From the NCBI GenBank assembly GCA_017592665.1, contig JAGFNW010000004.1, forward strand, positions 1 to 64,000: 64,000 nucleotides of DNA, in the 5' to 3' direction. A program made the translations under genes and the position numbers. Of this stretch, positions 8,345 to 15,870 are shown piece by piece; position 1 is the first letter of the stretch; the number at the start of each line of letters is the position of its first letter. This DNA comes from Streptosporangiaceae bacterium NEAU-GS5. Lineage in GTDB: Bacteria; Actinomycetota; Actinomycetes; Streptosporangiales; Streptosporangiaceae. Under the pieces are notes generated by a model. The model was not told the DNA's origin. It did not search any database and worked only from the letters and a program-made list of their open reading frames with translations.

Positions 8345-8725
8345 GAATCGCATCGGGCCGCCGACCAGTTCGGCACGGCCTCGCCGTTCTCGCGGGTGAA
8401 CCGTGTCCAGTATCGATCTACGCGGAGCCCCAAGTCGCTCGTTCCTTGAGCTGCCGGCCACGGTGGACCTGCAACACGGTCACCGTCACCGAGTCCAACG
8501 CGACCTCGCCGTCGCTGTCTGACTTGGGCGTCGTCCTCTTCGTCTCCCATCCCACCTAAATGATCTGCTCCCGGACCGTCATGACGCGCTCGTGCAGGTC
8601 CAGGTCGTGCCACTTCAGGCCGAGCCCCTCGCCACGGCGAGGCCCGCGAAAGACCAGCAGGTGGTAGTAGGCGTACAGCCGAACATCTGCGACAGCGTCC
8701 AAGAACGCTCCGGTCTGCCGCCGCG
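8345..8725 (-). pseudogene. Second tyrosine-integrase relic, multiply broken
   Basis: Minus-strand frames carry RLYAYYHLLVFRGPRRGEGL and LKWHDLDLHERVMTVREQI (the catalytic Arg I region of a phage integrase). After a stop codon they continue VGWETKRTTPKSDSDGEV, and after another stop and a frame change TRFTRENGEAVPNWS. These match consecutive segments of actinobacterial integrases, including the 'GxVFTRENG' strand before the C-terminal half. At least two stops and one frameshift separate them, and the HxxR and Tyr boxes are lost. Confidence 0.7.
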
Positions 8726-8900
8726 TCCCCACCGATGGGCCGCGTCCGCGTTGCTGCCCCGAAGCGCCGACGCTGCAACGTCGGTCGGAGGCACCCATGT
8801 CCTCACCGTAGGACCCCGAGCTGCCCGTCGACGACCACTGATTCCTGTGCGATTGCCGTGGCGACCTACGACGCTGACGCCTTGGGTCGTGCAGCCTCGG

Positions 8901-9305
8901 TCATCCGAACATTTCCTTGGAGCGCTTCGCCTCCAGCTTCTTTAGGTCAGCACGCGTGTCAGGCCACCGCTCACCGGTGAAACGGGCTTCCACTTCGGCA
9001 AGGTTCTCCTCCAAAAATCGTGCGTACGACGGATCCAAGACCGACGAGTCTTCACGCTGATGCAAGAAGAGACGGCGTACCAGATCGATCGAGTACCACT
9101 CCTTGCTCGCAGCCGGGCCAGCGGGTTGGAAGCCAAGGAGGAGTTGTCCGCGGTCGCTCACGAATCTGATGCGGAGGTTCTCCGATTCAACGTGGAGCAA
9201 TGCATTGCCGAACGAGGTTGACACTTCCGATCCCGTGATGCGGAATCGGGCGTCCTTCCAGAGGTAGTCCATGTAGGCCGCGATGAATAGCAGGATCTGG
9301 GTCAT
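8901..9305 (-). CDS. Hypothetical protein, possible orphan immunity-type gene
   Basis: 134 aa, mixed alpha/beta, with no signal peptide or membrane segment. Segments such as ALLHVESENLRIRFVSDRGQ and EWYSIDLVRRLFL suggest a small globular protein with a beta N-terminal half and an acidic helical C-terminus. I recognise no family. Its location just downstream of a frameshifted gene and near an RHS fragment and a DUF6881 gene fits the clusters of orphan immunity genes found next to polymorphic toxins, but that is context only. The ATG is 4 bases from the preceding frame's stop. Confidence 0.6.
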   Translation of the reverse strand: MTQILLFIAAYMDYLWKDARFRITGSEVSTSFGNALLHVESENLRIRFVSDRGQLLLGFQPAGPAASKEWYSIDLVRRLFLHQREDSSVLDPSYARFLEENLAEVEARFTGERWPDTRADLKKLEAKRSKEMFG

Positions 9306-9306
9306 C

Positions 9307-9566
9307 TCAGACCTCTGGCTTCAGTGCCCATTTATTCACCCATTGATAGTCTTTGTCGATCAAACACTCTACCTCTTGGGCGAGGTAGGAACCTGGCCGG
9401 ATCTTCGTCTTGGGGAGGATAAGAGAACCCTGTCACCGGCTGCGATCCGCGTATCGCGGAAGCGGCCGCGGCGCGGATGGCGATGAAACCTTGCACTGCC
9501 GTAAACGTCCAGGTCGGCGATGGAGTCGCCCCACAGCCATCCAGCCACGATCGAGCTGATGCTCAC
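9307..9566 (-). pseudogene. Probable frameshifted small hypothetical gene
   Basis: An upstream frame (GWLWGDSIADLDVYGSARFH, then FRDTRIAAGDRVLL) and a downstream frame in another register (ILPKTKIRPGSYLAQEVECL, then KDYQWVNKWALKPEV-stop) both read like real protein. They join if one base is restored near 9420-9428. The combined product would be about 85-90 aa. The stop is directly in front of the 134-aa gene at 8901-9305, suggesting a former operon. I do not recognise the family. Confidence 0.4.
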
Positions 9567-9806
9567 GCCGCACTGAAGCCGAGCTGGTCTGCGACGTGAC
9601 GTGCTCGTTGTCTAAAGCGCGTAGGCCGCAGCGTTCGGCCGGCGCATCACCGATTCCAGCCCTACGTAGGTGATCACGTGTTTTCGTCGAAGCGCATTCG
9701 CCTTACGGGAACGTGGGACATTGCACGCCCATCGTCCCAGGCCGGAGGGCACGACCTCTCATCTCAGCGCAATCATCCATATTCAGCTACCTGCATCCAA
9801 GCTGAA

Positions 9807-10091
9807 TCATCCCGTTTGGGCCAGAGCGAGACGCCAAATCGATTCGAACTCCTCTGCCGTGATTCGATTCGGCGTGAATTCCACCTGACACCGGATTTCT
9901 TCCAACGGAGGGATCGGTTTTTCGCCCAGTAAAGTCGTCCCAGTCGTCCTACCTTCGTCAGCATACGTCATCGTGTCGTCCCGAAAGATTTCGACTTTCC
10001 GTGTCTCGTAGCCATCGTCATCGATCTCACTGTAGAGGGTGGTCGGCTCCTCCGGAAATTCGTGCAGCCAGTGAACCTTCATGTACCACAT
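9807..10091 (-). CDS. DUF6881-family protein, putative immunity protein
   Basis: 94 aa. The MWYMKVHWLHEFPEEPTTLY opening, EIDDDGYETRKVEIFRDD and ITAEEFESIWRLAL match my recollection of the DUF6881 family, small cytosolic beta-rich proteins common in Streptomyces relatives. The start overlaps the stop of an RHS-type fragment by 13 bases (10079-10091), the classic toxin-tip/immunity arrangement, which favours a protective role against a toxin tip. Function is inferred from context only. Confidence 0.75.
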   Translation of the reverse strand: MWYMKVHWLHEFPEEPTTLYSEIDDDGYETRKVEIFRDDTMTYADEGRTTGTTLLGEKPIPPLEEIRCQVEFTPNRITAEEFESIWRLALAQTG

Positions 10092-10692
10092 TCAGGGCTC
10101 CCCAATTCACAAGTCTTCCGATCAAACTCAGCCTGCACGACTTTCAGGCCGAACATGTGTTGTCGCTCAGATACGGGGACCTGCAGGCTGGAGTCGCGGT
10201 GATACCCGAACCGGTAGACAGTACCGTCCCGGGTGGTGACCTGCCGATACTCCCGCCCGGAAAGGGGACTGGTGATACCGCGTTCGATCTTCCAGCCGAA
10301 ATCCTCCACCGGTCTCGTGGTCGTTGGAGGCAAGGAAACCAGGCGCGGCCGGGAGGCGAAATCACCCTGGATAGGCGTCGTGGAAACGTCAGGGTGCCGC
10401 TCTTGGCCAGAACGACCTGGACAGACAGCGCACGGTCGGTGACAGGCGTCGAATCCGAGCAGGCAACGTGACCAGGGCGGTGCCGGGCTTGGGCCAGGCC
10501 TAGTAGCCCCACCCCTTTCCTGGAACCCGGGATCAGGAGTCGCTTCGCCACCGGAACCTGTGCGGTCGGCGGCACGTCGAGCGGGACCGTGCCGTACTGG
10601 ACCAACTCTTCGCCGACGACGGGGAAGCTCATCGCGCGCATGCGGGCCGCCATCCGGCCGCGGCGGCGCGCTGAACGGCACTCGCGGGCCAC
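10079..10692 (-). pseudogene. Fragment of RHS-family polymorphic toxin
   Basis: The 3' part reads WKIERGITSPLSGREYRQVT followed by TRDGTVYRFGYHRDSSLQVP, which resembles the 'VTTxDGTxYYFGYN' module of secreted actinobacterial RHS/wall-associated proteins. A short tail ending CELGSPECGT-stop follows. Upstream, a different frame (MSFPVVGEELVQYGTVPLDV) looks protein-like but is unrelated. No full gene, signal peptide or complete RHS repeat remains. It overlaps the DUF6881 start, so the locus is probably a displaced toxin end with its immunity gene. Confidence 0.5.
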
Positions 10693-11057
10693 GGCGATCG
10701 CGGCTGCGCCGATCAGCCGGATCCGTTCAGCCGCCCACGAGCCGGATGCGTTCGATCAGGTGAGCATCCCTGGCCGAGTGGCTGGCCGCGCACCTGGTGG
10801 CCGGGCGACGACGACAGCATCCTCACCGGCCGCTAAACCCCGGATGGAGCCGCGTTTCAGCGCCCTTCGACAGTGTCAACAGGACGTATCGGCATTTCCC
10901 GGAACAAGTTAAATCGTCTGGCTCCCCAGAGTGCGGCGGAGGGTGCGGGGTATTCACCAGCCGATCACCTGGATTTAGGGCGACGAATTATGGGTCATGA
11001 CCTGCCCAGAAAGCTGGACGAACGCCGCCCTTGCCAACGACACTACGGAGGCGACGC
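10693..11057. other. Intergenic, only the next gene's ribosome binding site recognised
   Basis: No coding frame with domain or ribosome binding site on either strand. GGAGG at 11047-11051 is the ribosome binding site of the following gene. Confidence 0.5.
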
Positions 11058-11537
11058 GTGACCATCACGCAGAATTTGCAGGCACCGCCATTTCCCGGGG
11101 CCATCAGCAAACCGAAGCAGGGCGAAGCCGTAAAGAAATGGCAGCAGCGGATGAAGGACCGTGGCTGGCACATCCAGGCAGACGGAATCTACGGAGACAT
11201 CAGCGAGCGCCTCTGCAAGAATTTCCAGGCCGAGAAGAACCTTCAGGTCACCGGCATCGTCGATGAGACCACGTGGAACAAGACGTGGACGGCCCCGAGC
11301 GAGCAGGCTCCGCCGTTCCCTGGTCGCGTCCTCAAGCAGCCGCCTATCATGAAAGGCGAGGACGTGAAGCAGTGGCAGGATGAGATGATGAAGCGCGGCT
11401 GGCCCATCAAGGTGGACGGCAGCTACGGCCCCAAGAGCGAAGACATCTGCCGCCAATTCCAGCAAAGCCACGGCCTCCAGCCCGACGGCCAGGTCGGGCG
11501 GAACACATGGACCAACACCTGGGTTGAGACGGTCTGA
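11058..11537 (+). CDS. Tandem peptidoglycan-binding-like domain protein
   Basis: 159 aa from the GTG at 11058, chosen because GGAGG lies 6 bases upstream; an ATG nine codons earlier lacks one. Two homologous PG_binding_1-like modules make up the whole protein (about 8-80 and 84-159). Each opens with APPFPG, has the helix VKKWQQRMKDRGW or VKQWQDEMMKRGW, then the DGIYG/DGSYG turn, a FQ helix and the TGIVDETTW or DGQVGRNTW end. No signal peptide or transmembrane segment is visible, so export (if any) is unexplained. A strong terminator follows, so it is a single-gene unit. Confidence 0.8.
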   Translation: MTITQNLQAPPFPGAISKPKQGEAVKKWQQRMKDRGWHIQADGIYGDISERLCKNFQAEKNLQVTGIVDETTWNKTWTAPSEQAPPFPGRVLKQPPIMKGEDVKQWQDEMMKRGWPIKVDGSYGPKSEDICRQFQQSHGLQPDGQVGRNTWTNTWVETV

Positions 11538-11587
11538 ATTCCCCCGCCAGTCAGAATAGCTCCGAGGGCACGAGCACAACGACGAAC

Positions 11588-11627
11588 AAAGCCCGGCCAT
11601 CCTCTCCGTGAGGATGGCCGGGCCTTT
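11588..11627 (+). terminator. Strong intrinsic terminator
   Basis: Perfect 13-bp stem (11591-11603 gcccggccatcct, 11611-11623 aggatggccgggc), 7-base loop, A-rich 5' flank and T-rich 3' flank. It is bidirectional in form and ends the transcript of the tandem peptidoglycan-binding gene. Confidence 0.85.
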
Positions 11628-12038
11628 CGTCGTGCCTGGGGCCGGTTTCGCCATCATCCAGCCGCGCAGCCGATAAGCGCTTCGGCCAGCCCGCTATTCA
11701 CGGCGTGGTGACAAGCCTCGACCGCTTCGTCGCTTCCGCTTGCCGGCCGGTGAGCCCCAGGTCAGGTCGGTGCCGCGGCCCGCGTTCCCGTCCTGGACCG
11801 TTTCTCGGTGGCCGCCTCCAGCCGTTTCCGCTCTGGGGGCCTTGGTTGTCCAGCAGGCCCTGGCGTCCGAGCGCCGCTCGGCTCGACTCGGCGTCGACCG
11901 CGCGGCCGGGTTGGGTCGCTGCACCAGCTTCTTACATTTCGTCCACTTCTCCTCGATATCGGCGTGCTTGGCTTCGTTGGTGCCCAGGCAACGACGCCTG
12001 AGTCAGCGTCCGGCAGGTAGGAGACGGAAGGACAAGGT
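11628..12038. other. Intergenic, nothing recognised beyond the promoter side of the next gene
   Basis: GC-rich frames without domains. A GAAGGA motif at 12027-12032 is the ribosome binding site of the following gene. Confidence 0.5.
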
Positions 12039-12836
12039 GTGCCATTCACAGCGAGCCATATCGCTGCCGTCGTCCCGCTGATGTCCTCGACGCCGCGCCG
12101 ATATCTCGATCCGTGGGCGCTCGCGTTCGGCTCGATGGCTCCTGACCTGCCGCTCTTCCTGCCCGGCGGGGTGGCCGACTACCACACGTGGCACTCGCCG
12201 CTCGGAATCGCCTGTTACACCGCGCCTGCGGCGGTGGCCATGCTCGCGCTCTTCCAGGTGTTCTTCCGGGATCCGCTGACCGCGCTGCTGCCGCCCCGGC
12301 TTGGCGGGAAGGTCGGCGCCCTGCCCGCGCCCCGCTGGCGACGGCTTCCGGCCATCGCCGCCGGGGCACTGGTCGGTGGTGCGACCCACGTGTTCTGGGA
12401 TTCGTTCACTCATTCCTGGGGCGCCCGGTTTTGGGACTCTGACTTGCTGGGCGCGCAGCTGGTCGGTCGGCTGACCGTCTATCGGCTCCTGCAGTACGGC
12501 TCGACGGCGGCCGGCCTTGCCGTGCTTATCTGGATGGTCTTGCCGGGCCGCACCTGGATGGCCCCACGCGTCACAGCCACGGTCACAGCCACCGCCACAG
12601 ACGAACGGCCGGCCCTGCCCAGTTGGGTGCGCCACGGTATGTGGGCACTCACCGTCGCGGCCGGCCTGCTCACCGGGGTGATCCGGCAGCACGTCATCCT
12701 CGGTCCATACCCGCCCGGCTGGCCGGAGGTGCTTGCTGAGATCGGCAAGGGCGGGGTCGTCGGCTGCTTCGTGGCGTTGACGGCGTACGCCGCGGTCTGG
12801 CACGGCGGCCGGATGGTGACCGCCGCCAAATGGTGA
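12039..12836 (+). CDS. DUF4184-family membrane protein
   Basis: 265 aa with a GTG start and GAAGGA upstream. It opens PFTASHIAAVVPL and contains FGSMAPDLPLFL, YHTWHSPLG and GGATHVFWDSFTH, the conserved His/Asp-bearing motifs of DUF4184, a family distantly related to membrane-bound metal-dependent hydrolases (YdjM-like). About six hydrophobic segments. The His and Asp residues on the membrane face suggest metal binding, but no activity is established. It stands alone, convergent with the GH15 gene. Confidence 0.85.
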   Translation: MPFTASHIAAVVPLMSSTPRRYLDPWALAFGSMAPDLPLFLPGGVADYHTWHSPLGIACYTAPAAVAMLALFQVFFRDPLTALLPPRLGGKVGALPAPRWRRLPAIAAGALVGGATHVFWDSFTHSWGARFWDSDLLGAQLVGRLTVYRLLQYGSTAAGLAVLIWMVLPGRTWMAPRVTATVTATATDERPALPSWVRHGMWALTVAAGLLTGVIRQHVILGPYPPGWPEVLAEIGKGGVVGCFVALTAYAAVWHGGRMVTAAKW

Positions 12837-12939
12837 CGGTGGCATCGCGATGATCGCGATGTCGCCGGCGTGGACTCGACGCGACCACCGCAGCGCGCGC
12901 TCGCGATGTTCGCAGCATTGCCGTACGACGCCGGAAATC

Positions 12940-15120
12940 TCAGCAGTGGGCCGCGTAGCGGCAGTAGACGACGGCGGGACGTTCCACGGGCTTGCCCGCG
13001 TCGATCGACCAGGCCAGGCGGACGAGCTGGGCGTGCGACCAGATCAGTGGAGTGGCCGACAGCGTGCCGTGGCCGACGTCGGCGGCGGGCGGGCGGCCGT
13101 CCCACACCTGCTCGGCGATCAACAGAGAAGAGCTCGCCGTCGCCGCCATCGCGGCGAGATAGGTGTTCGCCTTCCGGCCGGCCGCCAGCTCGTACTCTCC
13201 GCGCTCACCGGCCAGGAGCGGCCAGGCCCGGCCGAGTGTCAATGCGCTGCCAGGATCGGTGATGCGCCACATGCCGCCGTCGCGGGTCTCACCGTAGCCG
13301 TCGGAATCGAACCGATGCCAGAACCTGCCGGTCGGAGTGGTCACCGCCAGGCGGCGGTCCACGACGGGAAGCGACGCGGTGATCGCCGGATCCTTCGCAG
13401 GCTTCACGCCGAGGCGGACCAGCTCCAGGAATCCGGCGTCCACCACACGTCGCTGATCCACAGCGGCCGGTCCGCCGTCGCTGATGCCGTACTTCGTGCC
13501 CCGGTCGGGTTTGCCGTCGACGGTGAGCCGCAGATAGTACGGCCGCGCGGAGTAGGGGCCATTTCGGGTCACGGTCCAGCCCTCGATGTGACGCTGCCAC
13601 GTGTCGGCGGTGGCCAGCCAGCGCCGGGCCGAGGCGCGGTCGCCCGCCTTGCGGGCCAGGTCGGCGGCGCAGACCAGCCCGGCCACGGCGGCGGCGATCG
13701 TGGACGGCGAGTAGCCGGCGGCGTTCTCCCACCGTTCCTGCGGACTGTACGGCGCGGCGTGCCCGGACTTGGCGTCGCGGTAGCCGGTCAGGAAGCGGGC
13801 GGCCCGGCGCACCGCCGTGTAGGTCGCGCGGTCGTGGCGCCCCAACTGCCAGGCGAGCACGATCGGCAGGGCCACTTCGTCGAGTTGCAGTCCGGTCCAG
13901 ACGGGGGTGCCGTCCACCCGGGAGTTCTGCGGGAACGAACCGTCGGCCTTCTGCTGCGTACCGAACAGGTAGTCCAGAGCCCGTCCGGCCGCGGCCCGGT
14001 CACCGGCGGCCAGCAGCGCGGTGGCGATCTGATAGAGGTCGCGGGACCACACCAGGTGGTAGGCCCCGGACGGCGACGACAGGTCCTTGATCTCCTTGCC
14101 CCAGACCCACGGCATGCTCGGCGAGGCGATGAACGCCCCCCGGTGCGCCTTGTCCTCGGCGGCTGCCAGGACCATGACCGAGGTGGTGTAGGCGGCGGTG
14201 ATGCGGGCCGCACTGGCGGGGGGCCGGCGCAACCCATCCAGGTAACGGTGCCAGCCGGCCGCGTACGCCCGGGAGATGGCCGGGAATCCGGCGTCCAGGC
14301 TCGCCCGGGCCGCACCGCGCGCGGCGGCGGGTGAGCCGCCGAAGCCGAGGGCCAGGGTGACGTGCCGGCGCGCCTTGGTGCCGGTCAGGGCCAGGCGCGC
14401 CGTCTGGACCAGGTTGCCGGCCGGGGCCGAGGCGTACGTCCAGTCCATTCGGTGATCATTGCGGAGATCCGTCCAGCCGTCGCTGGCTCCGAGGTAGCCG
14501 TTCGAGACGGCCTCGGGCGCCGGCACGGCGGCGAGGGCGCTGGCCGTACGGCGATCGCGCGCCACGAGCACTCCGCCGGCGACCGACCCGGCGTCGTCCA
14601 TGCCCCCGTTGCCCAGGGACGGGTCATACAGCGCGTACACCTGGTACGGCCGCCCGTCCAGCGAGGTGAAGTCGACGTCGATGAGAAGGGTGGAGCGTGC
14701 CGGGTCGGTGACGTAGGTCTTGGTGATCCGATATTTGCCCGAGCGGGCGGTGTTGACCTGCCGGTAGGTCAGGCTGCGCGGATCGGTGGGCCGCGTGCTC
14801 TGCCGCGTCGCCTTGCTCTCCCGGTCGGTGAACGTGCGCCCGTCGGTGACGACGAGTTCGAGATCACGGACGCTGGGCGTGCTCAGGTCCGGGTAGAACA
14901 CCTCGCTCAGCGCGCCGCCCCGAAGGGTGTACCAAACCCGGCTGCCCGTCGAACGTGCCGTGCCGAAGCCCGTCTTGTCCGCGGGCAGCCAATCCGCCTT
15001 GTCTCCTGGCGCTCCTGGCGCCCCCGGTGGCGCGGCCGACGCCGTGGCCGCCGGCGTCACGAGTCCCCCCATTACGACGAACACTGCGGCGACGACAGCC
15101 GTCCGGCGCCTGGATAACAT
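12940..15120 (-). CDS. Secreted GH15 glucoamylase/glucodextranase-type enzyme
   Basis: 726 aa with an N-terminal signal peptide (cleavage near residue 29-32). An N-terminal beta-sandwich of glucodextranase type (about 40-290; GFGTARSTGSRVWYTLRGGA, then LSEVFYPDL) precedes an (alpha/alpha)6 barrel (about 300-700). Barrel landmarks are HLVWSRDLYQIATALLAAGD, LDEVALPIVLAWQLG, ERWENAAGYSPST (about 465) and AEQVWDG (about 670), which supply the general acid and base Glu of GH15. It should release glucose from alpha-glucans outside the cell. The residue after the acid Glu is Asn rather than the usual Glu. Monocistronic. Confidence 0.88.
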   Translation of the reverse strand: MLSRRRTAVVAAVFVVMGGLVTPAATASAAPPGAPGAPGDKADWLPADKTGFGTARSTGSRVWYTLRGGALSEVFYPDLSTPSVRDLELVVTDGRTFTDRESKATRQSTRPTDPRSLTYRQVNTARSGKYRITKTYVTDPARSTLLIDVDFTSLDGRPYQVYALYDPSLGNGGMDDAGSVAGGVLVARDRRTASALAAVPAPEAVSNGYLGASDGWTDLRNDHRMDWTYASAPAGNLVQTARLALTGTKARRHVTLALGFGGSPAAARGAARASLDAGFPAISRAYAAGWHRYLDGLRRPPASAARITAAYTTSVMVLAAAEDKAHRGAFIASPSMPWVWGKEIKDLSSPSGAYHLVWSRDLYQIATALLAAGDRAAAGRALDYLFGTQQKADGSFPQNSRVDGTPVWTGLQLDEVALPIVLAWQLGRHDRATYTAVRRAARFLTGYRDAKSGHAAPYSPQERWENAAGYSPSTIAAAVAGLVCAADLARKAGDRASARRWLATADTWQRHIEGWTVTRNGPYSARPYYLRLTVDGKPDRGTKYGISDGGPAAVDQRRVVDAGFLELVRLGVKPAKDPAITASLPVVDRRLAVTTPTGRFWHRFDSDGYGETRDGGMWRITDPGSALTLGRAWPLLAGERGEYELAAGRKANTYLAAMAATASSSLLIAEQVWDGRPPAADVGHGTLSATPLIWSHAQLVRLAWSIDAGKPVERPAVVYCRYAAHC

Positions 15121-15232
15121 GGCGATCTCCGTGGGATGAGGCGGTACGTGAACGCCTCGCTACCCCCAACCGTCCGCCATACCCGTCGAGGATCACGCCC
15201 AGGCGCGACTCGCAGGCCGAGACCGGGCCGGC

Positions 15233-15799
15233 TCAGATGCTGGTCGAGATGACGTAGCGCGTGTGCCGCTCGTCGAACCAGCCGGGGGCGAGCCGGTGGC
15301 CGCTGATCCGCTCGCCGAGAATCAATCCGCTGATCTTGAACTCGTCATCCGGCTGGTGGGAGAAGTTCAGCCCATCGATCAGGCCCTCCGGGGCGAGGTC
15401 GTCGATGCCCTCGCGCGCGGCTCGGTGGAACGCGGCGAGCATGCGTCCGTCCCTGGCATAGTGGAGCTCCTTTTGCACCGGCCCGTTCCAGAAGACGGCC
15501 AAGGCCGTCCCAGCGGCGGCGAATCGTCCGGCGAGGTCGCCGTCGATCGCGGCGCCGCCGTTGGGCTCGACGGCGAAGGTCCAGTCGCCCAGGCCACCGA
15601 TGAGGACGGTCTGGACGGAATACTCATAGTGCTCCTCCTCCACCTCCAAATAGGTCATCGGCGTCGCGCTCGCCAAATCCGCGCCGAACGCGGCGGCAAG
15701 CTCGGGCGCGTCCATCCCCTGGCACCACAGCACACAGGCCGGACTGGCCAGCACGGTCTGCGCGAGCAGGCGCGCATGGGGGTATTCGTCAGGGCGCAC
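15233..15799 (-). CDS. DUF6461-family protein, candidate immunity protein
   Basis: 188 aa from a GTG with GGAAGGAG upstream. It contains VLIGGLGDWTFAVEPNG and the FWNGPVQKELHYARDGRMLA region, which I associate with the DUF6461 family, cytosolic alpha/beta proteins abundant in actinomycetes with SUKH-like strand patterns. It sits 72 bases downstream, on the same strand, of the 1223-aa secreted protein ending in a NucA/NucB nuclease, separated by a hairpin. That placement is where an immunity gene is expected. Function is inferred from position only. Confidence 0.7.
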   Translation of the reverse strand: MRPDEYPHARLLAQTVLASPACVLWCQGMDAPELAAAFGADLASATPMTYLEVEEEHYEYSVQTVLIGGLGDWTFAVEPNGGAAIDGDLAGRFAAAGTALAVFWNGPVQKELHYARDGRMLAAFHRAAREGIDDLAPEGLIDGLNFSHQPDDEFKISGLILGERISGHRLAPGWFDERHTRYVISTSI

Positions 15800-15821
15800 C
15801 TTTGTCTCCTTCCAACCGGGA

Positions 15822-15856
15822 GCGCCGTCCGCGACCTAAGTGATCGCGGACGGCGC
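15822..15856. terminator. Hairpin between the nuclease-toxin gene and the DUF6461 gene
   Basis: Perfect 13-bp arms (15822-15834, 15844-15856) with a 9-base loop, 15 bases past the toxin stop. There is no U-tract. It may attenuate read-through so that the downstream gene needs its own promoter, or stabilise the 3' end. Confidence 0.55.
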
Positions 15857-15870
15857 CCTGGTGTCATGAA

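Noticed and set aside
12846-12862. ATCGCGAT palindromes after the DUF4184 gene as an operator or terminator
   Set aside because: Short, GC-neutral, no neighbouring promoter, and expected by chance in this composition.
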